The translations under genes and the position numbers were made by a program. The notes beneath the pieces are model-generated. The model had not been told where the DNA came from. It was given only the letters and a program-made list of their open reading frames with translations, and did not search any database. Positions 23,361-32,788 of a stretch of DNA of 64,000 bases are shown here, piece after piece. This stretch comes from DAOUGC01 sp034429695. Lineage in GTDB: Bacteria; Chloroflexota; Anaerolineae; Anaerolineales; Anaerolineaceae. The stretch is from NCBI GenBank assembly GCA_034429695.1, contig DAOUGC010000056.1, forward strand, positions 1-64,000, given 5' to 3'. How positions within the stretch are numbered: position 1 is the stretch's first letter; every line of letters begins with the position of its first letter.

Positions 23361-26267
23361 TTACATCACCCTTGTCACCGGCAACCCGGCGGTTGCCAGT
23401 GCATCGGCTGAACCCAGCGCCACCACCGGCTGTTGATCGCCCATGCGGGAAAGCGCTTCCCCCAATGTACTGAAGTCCTCCCGTGTGGTTCCCAGCACTT
23501 CTTCGCGCAACTTCTGTCTTTCGGCATCCGTCACACCGGTCAGGTGACGCACCAGGGCTGTATACCCTTTTGCATCCGGCAGCAGGTAGGCATCCAATTC
23601 ACCAATGGCGCCGATGATGGAACGCTCCAGTTCTGATGGGGAGAGATCCAGATTCTTCAAAAAAGCTCCCGCCCCACGATACACATCCAGTGTGCTGGCG
23701 AGATTGGGATCACGGTATGAAAGGAACGTCCATACCCCAGACATGCGGTCGAACATATTAAACGCGCCGTATGCTCCCCCTTGAACGCGGACTTTTTCCC
23801 ACAAATAAGTGGTCTGCAGTAAATTGGTGATCACCAGGTACGAACCGTGCTGGTTGTAGCCCTGCTGATAAAGATTGGCACCCAGGCCCACATAGTTCAC
23901 CTGTGCCGGGACCGCCAGACCTTCGTTGCCGCTGGCAGCGGGCAACACCCATTCCGGTTTTCGCACTTCACCATCCACAAAGCCGTGCAGAAAATCCTGT
24001 ATCTGTCCCTGCACACCGGCATATCCTGAAGCTTCCAGAGTGACATTGCAGATCATGTTGGATTGCACCAGCAGCAAGCGGCGGATATCCTCAAAAATGG
24101 TGGTCATGGTGATCCAGTCACTCTCAATGCGCCCGATCAGATCCCTCAGGAAGAACAAATAATCCACCCCACCCATCTGTTCAGAGATCCAATCCGCCAT
24201 GTTATACCGGGCACGCAGACGTGAATTGACAAAGCGGTGTCCTGCAGATACCAGCGCTGATTCCATGCCGGCTTTGGTTTCCATCACCATCTGCATCACC
24301 CGTTCCCGGTTATCCAGCCTGGCCGTGGTCAACACGTCTGTGAGGATGGAAAGCAGCTCACCGGTCTGATTTTGCATGGCTTTTCCGCGCAGGAACAACC
24401 ACGCCGCCCCATCAGGGTCATCCTTTGTGGACGAAACCAGCCGGGCCGGAGAAATTCCACCGGTATTTTGCCCAATACGCTCCAGCAATTGAACAAAATC
24501 CTGGGTGGCCGTTCCGGTTTGTAACAGCGCGTTGGCAAAAATCGGCACAAACGGTAGATACTCTCTTGGCAACACCCGCAGGTTAAAACCCAGGTCCAGA
24601 TAAAGGATGCCGTTGGTGGGTAGATCGTGGAACAGAATGGTCGTATTGCCTTCACGTTGAATTTCGGTGGGAATGTTACGCGCCTGTCGATCCAGGTCAT
24701 CCACCGACAGGGTTGGAATGCTGGCCAGAGCCTCGGCAGTGTCGGGAGTTTCCTGCCGCCGGCGCAATTCCTCAGCATTCTCCATAATCTCCATGAGCTG
24801 ATCCTCGCTCATCTGCGCGCGCACTTCCTGCAAACGGGCCGCTTCCTGCTGCGCCAGGCGCTCATTTACTTTTGGATCGGGCGTCAAATGAACGACGGCG
24901 CGGTGCACGTTATCCAGGAAATATTCACGGATCAGCCCGGCCAGATAGCCCTCAGAACCGGCGGCGTTTTCACGGCAACGCGCCTTCACACGCTCCAGCG
25001 GCTCAGAAAAAGCCATGTAATCCAGCGGGTGACGGTCATACAACCAGGCTTCCAGCGCGCGCAGATATACAGCCAGCCCGCGTGGAAAACGGCCGGTGTT
25101 GTTCTCACGCAGTGAAAATTCCACCTGATTGATGGCGGCTTCCATGGTGCTGAGCTCAATTCCATTCTTCGCCAGCGCCTGCAGCGTATCAAAGATTAGC
25201 TGTTCAACCGCTGAGAAATTGCCCGGTTCAACACCTTTCATCCCGAGTGAATAAAACATCTGTCGGATGCCGGTTTCCAGGGTTCGCCCGGCCAGTTCCT
25301 CCCCCAACCCCGACTCGATCAAGGCTCTCCTGAGCGGTGAAGCCGGTGTTCCGATCAATACTTCATTCAGGATGATGAAACTTAAAGCCTGCTCTATGTC
25401 ACCAGCTTCAGGCAACAACCAGTTGACCGTAATGTACCCGCGCGCATCTTCCTGGGCGCCGCCATCATAGTGTTCCTCCACCATGCGCGGTCCATCAAAA
25501 CGGGGCTGCAACTGAATCTGGCTGTTCACCTCAATCCGATCATAATCCTTGAGATATTCATCCAAAATTCGCAGCCGCTCATCCACATCGTCATCGCCAT
25601 AGAAAAAGATGAACGCATTGGAAGGATGGTAATAACGGTTGTGGAAATCCATGAACTGCTCGAAGGTCAGGTCAGGAATATTTACCGGATGTCCACCGCT
25701 ATCCACGCCATAGGTGTTGTCTGGGAAGATTGAATGTTGTGAGACTTCATCCAGCAGCCCATCGGGGTTGGAGTAAGCCCCTTTCATCTCGTTGAAAACC
25801 ACGCCCTTGTAGGTCAATGGCGCCCCTGCCTGTTCCAGTTCGTAGTGCCAGCCTTCCTGTTGCAGGGTGTAGGGCGTCAGGCGCGGGTGGAAGACTGCAT
25901 CCAGATAAACATCCACCAGATTGTAAAAATCCTGCAAGTTCTGGCTCGCCACCGGGTAACAGGTCTTATCAGGAAAGGTCATGGCATTAAGAAATGTATT
26001 TAATGACCCTTTCATCAGTTCCACAAATGGCTCTTTTACCGGATATTTGCGCGAGCCGCACAACACCGAGTGCTCCATAATGTGCGCCACACCGGTGGAA
26101 TCGGCTGGCGGTGTACGAAAAGCGATGCCAAAAACCTTGTTTTCATCATCATTTTGCATCGAAATCAATTGCGCACCTGTCCGTTGGTGACGGTAGAGGT
26201 GTGCAGTTGAGTTCAATTCAGGGATTTCCCTGGTCTCAAGCAATTCAAACCCGTGTCGAGTTTCCAT
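23361..26267 (-). CDS. M16C insulinase-family peptidase (presequence protease PreP/Cym1 type)
   Basis: The ATG at 26267 with AGGTGG upstream gives 968 residues, the length of PreP and its bacterial relatives. The inverted zinc motif HIMEH (62-66) holds the two His ligands and the catalytic Glu, and the downstream glutamate region follows at about 140. Four homologous alpha-beta domains and a helical hinge in the middle are expected for this family. It degrades peptides in a closed chamber. No signal peptide is seen, so it is probably cytoplasmic. It stands alone, with a terminator at its 3' side. Confidence 0.9.
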   Translation of the reverse strand: METRHGFELLETREIPELNSTAHLYRHQRTGAQLISMQNDDENKVFGIAFRTPPADSTGVAHIMEHSVLCGSRKYPVKEPFVELMKGSLNTFLNAMTFPDKTCYPVASQNLQDFYNLVDVYLDAVFHPRLTPYTLQQEGWHYELEQAGAPLTYKGVVFNEMKGAYSNPDGLLDEVSQHSIFPDNTYGVDSGGHPVNIPDLTFEQFMDFHNRYYHPSNAFIFFYGDDDVDERLRILDEYLKDYDRIEVNSQIQLQPRFDGPRMVEEHYDGGAQEDARGYITVNWLLPEAGDIEQALSFIILNEVLIGTPASPLRRALIESGLGEELAGRTLETGIRQMFYSLGMKGVEPGNFSAVEQLIFDTLQALAKNGIELSTMEAAINQVEFSLRENNTGRFPRGLAVYLRALEAWLYDRHPLDYMAFSEPLERVKARCRENAAGSEGYLAGLIREYFLDNVHRAVVHLTPDPKVNERLAQQEAARLQEVRAQMSEDQLMEIMENAEELRRRQETPDTAEALASIPTLSVDDLDRQARNIPTEIQREGNTTILFHDLPTNGILYLDLGFNLRVLPREYLPFVPIFANALLQTGTATQDFVQLLERIGQNTGGISPARLVSSTKDDPDGAAWLFLRGKAMQNQTGELLSILTDVLTTARLDNRERVMQMVMETKAGMESALVSAGHRFVNSRLRARYNMADWISEQMGGVDYLFFLRDLIGRIESDWITMTTIFEDIRRLLLVQSNMICNVTLEASGYAGVQGQIQDFLHGFVDGEVRKPEWVLPAASGNEGLAVPAQVNYVGLGANLYQQGYNQHGSYLVITNLLQTTYLWEKVRVQGGAYGAFNMFDRMSGVWTFLSYRDPNLASTLDVYRGAGAFLKNLDLSPSELERSIIGAIGELDAYLLPDAKGYTALVRHLTGVTDAERQKLREEVLGTTREDFSTLGEALSRMGDQQPVVALGSADALATAGLPVTRVM

Positions 26268-26425
26268 CCCACCTGCCTTATGAGTATATTTTTGTGGTGT
26301 GATTGTACCTTCTTTAAAAGTGGCTATCAAGCCGGTCAGCGGCTATCCAGCCAGGTATCATCATCTGGAAGCCTCTGGAAAATGATGATATGATCGAGCC
26401 TAATTCTCAACTCAGTGAGGGAAAA

Positions 26426-27670
26426 ATGAAAAAACCAGGCTGGTCCATGTTCGCCGTTGCATTAATCCTGTTGTTTGTTGCCGTTGTCATGCTGCCCACC
26501 TGGCTGAAACAAAACGGCGTCGCCGAGGAACAGTATCTTGAAACCAGCCAGTTCCCGGTGTTTCTCGACTCATATGATGCCTTTGACACCCCCCTGCTGG
26601 AAGAGGCCATCGAGGGAAAAAAATTGGTGCTGCTTGGTGAAGAACATGGGTTTGCCGCCAACTCACAGGTGGACTACGCCCTGTTGCGTGAGTTGAACAG
26701 CCTGGGCGCCCGCTATTACCTGATGGAAACCGGTGTGGGCGCCGGGTTGGTCTACGAAAAATATATGAGCACCGGTTCGATTAACCTGCTCAACAGCATC
26801 ATTAATCAAATGAACGGAACCTATTCTTACACCACCGATGAGTTTTCATTCTGGCAGAAGTTTTATTCGTTCAATGCCACCCAGCCGGCTCCTGCCAAAA
26901 TGCACATGGTTGGCATCGATCTTGATTTTCAGCCGTCGCTTGCCGTTTGGGCATTAATTGACATGCTGCCCGAGCAAACCGCACCGGCGGAAATAGAACC
27001 CGCCATCAATGCGCTGGCAAGCCTGGGCATCCGTGAGACTCATGACTATAACGAAGTCGCAAAAACAGCCGGGCAGTTGCAGGAAAGTATCCAATCCAAC
27101 CGAGCAGTGTATGAAAGTTATCTGGGGGAAAAATTTTTCGACTTCGAATCGGTGGTGATCAATATCAACAACACCTTCCAGTACTGGTCACTGCCTGCTT
27201 CAGAGCAGGCGGAAGCCCGCGAAGCCATGATGCTGGAAAACCTGCTGCGCGTACTTCCCCGCATGGAAGACAGCCTGATCTATGGCCGGTTTGGGAAGGC
27301 GCACATTTACCAGTCAACATTCAATGATCGCGTTCCCCTTGCCGCCCGGTTGCAAAAGGATGGTCCCCTGGCAGGCAGGGTCATGTCAATCAGCATGATG
27401 TATATGAATGGTGAACGATTGGAGAGACCAAAACAGGATCAGGGTGAATATACCACCACCGGTTATTCAGAGAGCTTCCGTCTGGCGGATCGCATGAATC
27501 AGGCTGCCGGTGGGGACATCACATTGTTTTTCCTGACCCGTCCCGAAACCCCCTTTGTGGATGGCGGCGCTGACAACGCTTTTGTGGATACTCGCTACAT
27601 ACAGGCTGTCATTCTGGTTAAAAATGCCGCTCCGGCAACGGAGATGAAGGCTGCTAGTCAGCCCAACTGA
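26426..27670 (+). CDS. Membrane-anchored erythromycin esterase/ChaN-like protein
   Basis: The ATG at 26426 follows GAGGG by 5 bp and gives 414 residues. One N-terminal membrane segment (about 7-24) would anchor it outside the cytoplasm. The motif VLLGEEHG near residue 72 resembles the GE-(A)THG region of erythromycin-esterase-like and ChaN/TraB-type hydrolases, where Glu and His are catalytic. A second segment, ARYYLMETGVGAG, resembles the strand that follows in those families. Substrate unknown; it is not evidence for macrolide resistance. Its last 17 bp overlap the end of the convergent kinase gene. Confidence 0.55.
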   Translation: MKKPGWSMFAVALILLFVAVVMLPTWLKQNGVAEEQYLETSQFPVFLDSYDAFDTPLLEEAIEGKKLVLLGEEHGFAANSQVDYALLRELNSLGARYYLMETGVGAGLVYEKYMSTGSINLLNSIINQMNGTYSYTTDEFSFWQKFYSFNATQPAPAKMHMVGIDLDFQPSLAVWALIDMLPEQTAPAEIEPAINALASLGIRETHDYNEVAKTAGQLQESIQSNRAVYESYLGEKFFDFESVVININNTFQYWSLPASEQAEAREAMMLENLLRVLPRMEDSLIYGRFGKAHIYQSTFNDRVPLAARLQKDGPLAGRVMSISMMYMNGERLERPKQDQGEYTTTGYSESFRLADRMNQAAGGDITLFFLTRPETPFVDGGADNAFVDTRYIQAVILVKNAAPATEMKAASQPN

Positions 27671-29621
27671 CGCGCCAGTCGTAAACAAGACCCGCGGTAT
27701 GGGTAAGCTGATAGCTGCGGCTACCATCCAGTGTGGTCAGGAAAATTTCACCATAATCCGGTCCATAACTGCCCGCCTGGTCAGAAACATACGCCAACCA
27801 GGCTCCATCTGGTGACCAGGCGGGCCCGCGTGACCAAAACCCTGCCGGGGTGGTGGTTACCTGTCCTGCATTGCTGCCATCCTCATTCATCACCCAGATC
27901 TCGCTTAAGCCACCGGCTGCCGTGGATTGATAGGCAATTTGTTTCCCATCCGGCGACCAGGCTGGCGCATAATACTCCCCCTGCCCTCCAATCAATCGGA
28001 TCGACTGGTTTGAGCCGATGTGATACACCCACAGGCTGGACTGTTCCGCATTAACCACCGAATACACAATCCGATCACCATCCGGTGACCAGGCCGGAAC
28101 CAGCGGCGCCCCATCCGGAAATATTTCTTCCTGCAGTTCCCCGCTCTCAACGTCATAGATCTGCAGGGCAGCGCTTTGATTTGCCTTGCACAACACCTGC
28201 CTGCCGTCTGGTGACCATGTGGGAGAATTGCAATCCCCCAGGATGCGCGGTTGTACCCCCGTCTGGGGTGGGCTGACTTCCATCTGGCCAGAGGCATAAT
28301 AATACGCCATCAAGGCGGCATCCGGCGACCACACCGGCCCAACCACCAGGCGTCCCTCAGGGATGAGCAGTGCATACAAGTCATCCGGGCTGGTGATGTT
28401 GATATAATGCAAGCCGGTCCCTCCGGCTATGCGCAAAGGAAAGACCAACCTGCCCGCCGGTTCTGAAGCCGAACCGCCCGCAGGTGGAATTCCAACCACG
28501 GGCTGGGTGGGGTTCACCACAGTGGAGGGGGTATCAGCGTTTAATGTTGGAAAGACCGGTTGATTTGCCCCCAGCCCCCTGAAGAACCCCCTGATTGTGA
28601 CCGAGAGAAACAGGCATAACAACACCGCAATCGAAGAGATGGCAACCACCATGCCCATGCGCAGCCAGGGAACGGACGGGCGCGAATCACCCTCTGCCGG
28701 CTGCACCCCATCAGGCTCTGGCTCCGGAAGCGGCTGATATGCCGGCGCCTGTGCCGGATAAGCCGCCGCATGAGATTCCGGTGCAATCAAGTGTTCAAGC
28801 GCCTCGGCGAAATCACGCATGGTGGTGAAACGCCGGTTTGGGTCCTTCTCCATGGCGGTCAGGAGGATCATCTCGACTTCCATGGGCAGCCCCGGCGCCA
28901 AATCAGAAGGCAGTGGCGGCGCGTCGTAAACCTGCATATGTAGAACCGCCGCAGGCGTATCACCTTTAAACGGACGGCGACCGGTGATCATCTCATAGAA
29001 AATCACGCCCAGCGAGTAAATATCAGACCGATGATCAATTTTCCGGTTGAGCGCCTGTTCAGGCGACATATAATCCACCGAACCAAATGCAAATCCGGTA
29101 TCGGTCAGGTCCAGCGTTTCTTCCAGATTTAACAGTTTGGCAATCCCGAAATCGGTCAGCATGGGTTTATCGTGCTCGGTAAACAATATATTGGACGGTT
29201 TAACATCACGATGAACAATATTGTGCTGGTGGGCATAGTCCAGCGCCCATGCCACCGGGGTAATGATGCGCGTGGCTTCACGATAATCCATGGGACCGTT
29301 CAGGCGGGTACGCAGGGTTCCATTGGGAATGTAAGGCATCACCAGGTAAGGCAGCCCCAGGTCTTTTCCATAATCCAGGATCCCGACAATGTGGGGATGA
29401 TTGAGTTGCGCCACCACGCGTACTTCAATCTCAAAACGCCGCAAATACTTTTCGGACTGTATGTGCATGGCATGGATCACCTTCACTGCCACGTGCTGGT
29501 TGCGCCGCGTATCGTAGGCAAGATACACATTGGCCATTCCCCCCGTCCCAATGCGATCCAAAATATGATATTGATCCAGCCTCTTTCCAGATAATCCGCT
29601 GCTATCCACCCTGCTCACCAT
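27654..29621 (-). CDS. PknB-type Ser/Thr protein kinase with extracytoplasmic PD40 propeller
   Basis: The 655-residue protein has a complete kinase domain (about 18-275): Gly loop GTGGMA (25-30), catalytic Lys 47 in VAVKVI, HRDVKPSN, DFGIAKL and the SPEQA segment. A proline-rich linker leads to a membrane helix at about 325-350, and the outside part has about six PD40 blades with WSPDG motifs. The propeller probably senses a ligand or partner and controls the kinase. The start lacks a ribosome binding site; a promoter 22-50 bp upstream implies a very short leader. Confidence 0.9.
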   Translation of the reverse strand: MVSRVDSSGLSGKRLDQYHILDRIGTGGMANVYLAYDTRRNQHVAVKVIHAMHIQSEKYLRRFEIEVRVVAQLNHPHIVGILDYGKDLGLPYLVMPYIPNGTLRTRLNGPMDYREATRIITPVAWALDYAHQHNIVHRDVKPSNILFTEHDKPMLTDFGIAKLLNLEETLDLTDTGFAFGSVDYMSPEQALNRKIDHRSDIYSLGVIFYEMITGRRPFKGDTPAAVLHMQVYDAPPLPSDLAPGLPMEVEMILLTAMEKDPNRRFTTMRDFAEALEHLIAPESHAAAYPAQAPAYQPLPEPEPDGVQPAEGDSRPSVPWLRMGMVVAISSIAVLLCLFLSVTIRGFFRGLGANQPVFPTLNADTPSTVVNPTQPVVGIPPAGGSASEPAGRLVFPLRIAGGTGLHYINITSPDDLYALLIPEGRLVVGPVWSPDAALMAYYYASGQMEVSPPQTGVQPRILGDCNSPTWSPDGRQVLCKANQSAALQIYDVESGELQEEIFPDGAPLVPAWSPDGDRIVYSVVNAEQSSLWVYHIGSNQSIRLIGGQGEYYAPAWSPDGKQIAYQSTAAGGLSEIWVMNEDGSNAGQVTTTPAGFWSRGPAWSPDGAWLAYVSDQAGSYGPDYGEIFLTTLDGSRSYQLTHTAGLVYDWRVSWAD

Positions 29622-29642
29622 TTTATTATTATTTTAATCAAC

Positions 29643-29671
29643 ATTGTAAACTGTGACCGGGTGTTCCGCAA
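29643..29671 (-). promoter_or_regulatory. Promoter of the Ser/Thr kinase gene
   Basis: TTGCGG, a 17-bp spacer and TACAAT. The same hexamers with the same spacing occur before the membrane protein at 59207. The start point lies about 15 nt before the ATG. Confidence 0.55.
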
Positions 29672-29755
29672 GTTTATATATTTGTTTGTGTCAGAGGAAC
29701 GTATATGATAAAAAAATATTGAGGGATAACCCATCATGATCTCCATGGAACAAGC

Positions 29756-30415
29756 ATGAGCATAACCGTACTGCTGGTGGATGAACATACATTTATACGC
29801 AAAGGCATACGCGCCTGCATTGCAGAAAATTCCGCATACCGCGTGATCGGTGAAGCCAGTAGCGCCGCAACGGCATTGGCAGATTTACAAAGGCTGCAAC
29901 CTGATATTGTCATCATGGATATCACCCTGCCCGACATCCCGGGTTTGTTTCTGATCGGTAAGATAAAGGAGTACAGCCCGCACACGCGGGTGGTGATTAT
30001 GACCGACCATGCCAGTGAGCAGCAGGTACAGGCTGCCCTGCGGGCTGGTGTGAACGCCTATCTATTAAAGGTTGATGAGCCTGGGGTTCTCATTCAAGCA
30101 CTGCAGCAGGTAATGGATGGCAAACCCTTTCTCTCTCCGCTATTTATCGAACGTGCCATTCACCGTCTGGTTGCTGAGGAAGACCTCGCAGGCGTAGATC
30201 CGCTTAACCCTCTTACCCGCCGCGAACGCGAAATATTTCACCTAACCATAAATGGTTATGCCAATACTGAAATCAGCGAAAGGCTTTCCATCAGCATCCG
30301 CACGGTGGAAGTGCACCTGAACAACATAATGCGCAAACTGGATATCCATTCACACAGAGAGCTGGTACGTTTTGCAGTGGAAAAAGGGTTCCTTCACTCT
30401 CACAGCCATCCCTGA
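29756..30415 (+). CDS. NarL/FixJ-type response regulator
   Basis: The 219-residue protein has a receiver domain (about 1-120) with the phospho-acceptor Asp in VIMDITLPD and the conserved Lys in LLKVDE, and a LuxR-type helix-turn-helix at the C-terminus (LTRREREIFHLTINGY to the recognition helix TVEVHLNNIMRKL). It would bind DNA as a dimer after phosphorylation. No cognate kinase is adjacent; the nearest histidine kinase is at 36868. The ribosome binding site is weak. Confidence 0.9.
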   Translation: MSITVLLVDEHTFIRKGIRACIAENSAYRVIGEASSAATALADLQRLQPDIVIMDITLPDIPGLFLIGKIKEYSPHTRVVIMTDHASEQQVQAALRAGVNAYLLKVDEPGVLIQALQQVMDGKPFLSPLFIERAIHRLVAEEDLAGVDPLNPLTRREREIFHLTINGYANTEISERLSISIRTVEVHLNNIMRKLDIHSHRELVRFAVEKGFLHSHSHP

Positions 30416-30550
30416 TCCCATTTTTTCAGCTTTACCCGTGGTTGACATAAATAATTTGTAAATTTTCCCCCACATCGTAACAGAACAGGTAATAATGAAG
30501 TATCAAGATCTCTCAGTAATCCAAGGAATGTGCATAATTCAGGAGTCTTC

Positions 30551-32617
30551 ATGAGGCTAACCATTCGGCGTAAACTCATCATTTCTTTCCTGGTGATCGT
30601 TGTGCTAACCGCAGTGGTTGGGTATGCAGGCGTGTCGGCAGCGAGCCAGATCAGTTCGATGATTGATGAGATGTACAACAATCAGACGCTGTCGATCAAG
30701 ATCGCCAAGGACGCACAGGTGAACCTGTACAAAATTCGCGCCTCCATACGCGACGCCGTGATGGCGTATGATGGTGGAGAAATCCAGACCCATCTGGCAA
30801 ACATTGAAACCGCCCATACGACCTTCATGGCAGACCTTGCCGAGCTAAGTACCCGGATCGACACAACGGAAGGGCAGGATTTATATTCGACGCTGGAAAG
30901 CACCTACGCCGATTACCACGTAACTGTGCAGGAACTCAGCCAACTGGCTGTGTCCAACAAGGACCAGCAGTCAAAAGAGATTATCGCTGCCATGGGCGGA
31001 ACCGACCTGTTGCTGGAAAAAGCCATGAACGACCTGGTGGCATTGAATGAAGAACAGGCCATCGAAAAATATCGCGAAAGCCAGACGGCTTATCGTACCG
31101 CCCTGGGGGTGGTGATTGGCTTTACCGCTTTTGCTGTTGTAGCCGGGTTAATCACCGCATTTATTATGGCACAGGGAATTTCCAAAAGCGCGCGCATCAT
31201 GGCTGACACGGCTCATCAAATTGCCACCGAGGATCTTCCCGCACTGGCTGCCGCTGCCTCTGCCATAGCCGATGGAGATCTGACCGCCAGTGTTGATTAT
31301 CATGCCAGATCCATCGCCTACCGATCCACGGATGAAATGGGTGAACTGGCGAGTTCCTTCAATGATATGATCGCGCAGTTTGCGCTTGTTGCACAGTCAT
31401 TTTCCGTCATGGTGGCAAACCTGCACACCTTGGTGGATGAAGTCATACAGAATGCCAACAATCTTTCCTCAACCTCAGAACAACTGACTCTGACTGCCAA
31501 TGACAGCGGCAATTCAGCAGAGCAGATCTCCATCACCATTCAACAGGTGGCCACCGGCATCGGTCAGCAGACCGTGTCAGTCAGTCGCACCGCCGGCTCT
31601 GTCGAACAAATGACGCATGTCATCGACGGGGTGGCTTCCGGAGCACAACAACAGTCGGTTGCCGTTCAGAAAGCCTCAGAGATCACCAATAACTTATCCC
31701 TTGCCATCCAACAGGTATCCGCTAATGCCGGTTTACAGGCCAGCGGCGCAATCACCACCGTAGACAATGCCCGTGCGGGAGTAAAACTGGTGGAAAGCAC
31801 TGTGCACGGCATGGAAACCATCCGAACACGGGTGACCCATTCAGCCGAAAAAGTGCAGGAGATGGGCAGGCGGTCGGATCAAATCGGCATGATCGTTGAT
31901 GCGATTGACGATATCGCCTCGCAGACCAATTTGTTGGCACTCAATGCGGCCATTGAAGCCGCCCGCGCCGGAGAGCATGGAAAGGGTTTTGCCGTTGTGG
32001 CAGATGAGGTGCGCAAACTGGCTGAAAAGTCGGCTGCTGCCACGCGTGAGATTGCCGCCTTGATCCGCGATATTCAAACCACGGTCACCGAAGCGGTGGG
32101 AGCCATGCACGAGAGTACGGTTGAGGTGGAAAATGGGGTAACTCTGGCAGGCAAGACCCACACCGCCATTGCAGCCATGCTGGATGCCGCTGAACAGGGT
32201 AAACAGAGCGGCGATGAGATCGTTCAGGCAGCCGGACGCATGTCTTCATTTGCCACAGAGCTGGTCCATGCCATGGATGAAGTCTCTTCTGTGGTTGAAC
32301 AAAACACATCAGCCACTGAAGCAATGTCCTCCAGTTCAAGCGAGGTCTCCCAGGCAATTGAATCCATCGCCAGCGTTAGCGAAGAGAACAGCGCTGCCGT
32401 GGAACAGGTGGCAGCATCGGCAGAAGAAATGACCGCCCAGGTTCAGGAGGTGAGCGCATCAGCGCAATCACTGGCTGAAATGGCGCACATGCTCAAGGAA
32501 ATCGTCAGCCGCTTTAAACTGCAGACAGAGGATGATGATCTCCCGGACGATGCCCTTCCAGTTGCAGCAGAAGGTGTGGATCAACCCGCGAGTGAACCCC
32601 TGCCGGTCTCCAGCTAG
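30551..32617 (+). CDS. Methyl-accepting chemotaxis protein
   Basis: The ATG at 30551 follows CAGGAG by 6 bp and gives 688 residues. There is a first membrane helix (about 10-32), a four-helix-bundle periplasmic ligand domain (33-190), a second membrane helix (about 192-215), a HAMP region and a long coiled-coil signalling domain. The conserved hairpin tip reads [18 protein letters not shown], the CheA/CheW contact site. No other chemotaxis or flagellar gene is nearby, so this is a stand-alone receptor; the C-terminus has no visible CheR-binding pentapeptide. Confidence 0.93.
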   Translation: MRLTIRRKLIISFLVIVVLTAVVGYAGVSAASQISSMIDEMYNNQTLSIKIAKDAQVNLYKIRASIRDAVMAYDGGEIQTHLANIETAHTTFMADLAELSTRIDTTEGQDLYSTLESTYADYHVTVQELSQLAVSNKDQQSKEIIAAMGGTDLLLEKAMNDLVALNEEQAIEKYRESQTAYRTALGVVIGFTAFAVVAGLITAFIMAQGISKSARIMADTAHQIATEDLPALAAAASAIADGDLTASVDYHARSIAYRSTDEMGELASSFNDMIAQFALVAQSFSVMVANLHTLVDEVIQNANNLSSTSEQLTLTANDSGNSAEQISITIQQVATGIGQQTVSVSRTAGSVEQMTHVIDGVASGAQQQSVAVQKASEITNNLSLAIQQVSANAGLQASGAITTVDNARAGVKLVESTVHGMETIRTRVTHSAEKVQEMGRRSDQIGMIVDAIDDIASQTNLLALNAAIEAARAGEHGKGFAVVADEVRKLAEKSAAATREIAALIRDIQTTVTEAVGAMHESTVEVENGVTLAGKTHTAIAAMLDAAEQGKQSGDEIVQAAGRMSSFATELVHAMDEVSSVVEQNTSATEAMSSSSSEVSQAIESIASVSEENSAAVEQVAASAEEMTAQVQEVSASAQSLAEMAHMLKEIVSRFKLQTEDDDLPDDALPVAAEGVDQPASEPLPVSS

Positions 32618-32664
32618 GCAAGCGGGGGAGAAACCAACCACCAGACCACAATCATGTTCATTTT

Positions 32665-32706
32665 TGTATCCGTCCCGTGGATTATCCGGGGCGGATACAT
32701 TTTTTA
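32665..32706 (+). terminator. Terminator after the chemoreceptor gene
   Basis: A 12-bp stem with one G-T pair (gtatccgtcccg / cggggcggatac) and a 9-nt loop, followed by T6. Confidence 0.88.
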
Positions 32707-32711
32707 TTCGG

Positions 32712-32717
32712 TATAAT
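32712..32717 (+). promoter_or_regulatory. -10 box of the 32789-36189 operon
   Basis: TATAAT directly after the terminator, about 70 bp before the hydrolase ATG. No clear -35 was found. Confidence 0.45.
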
Positions 32718-32788
32718 CACCCAATAATGAGGGACATCAGTATGCGCCTCCAATCGGCGCCACCCGTTGATTAATGACAGGATGTGAT

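Noticed and set aside
26426..27670. Macrolide resistance gene
   Set aside because: Only the fold motif resembles erythromycin esterase; the N-terminal membrane anchor and weak similarity do not support a resistance function.
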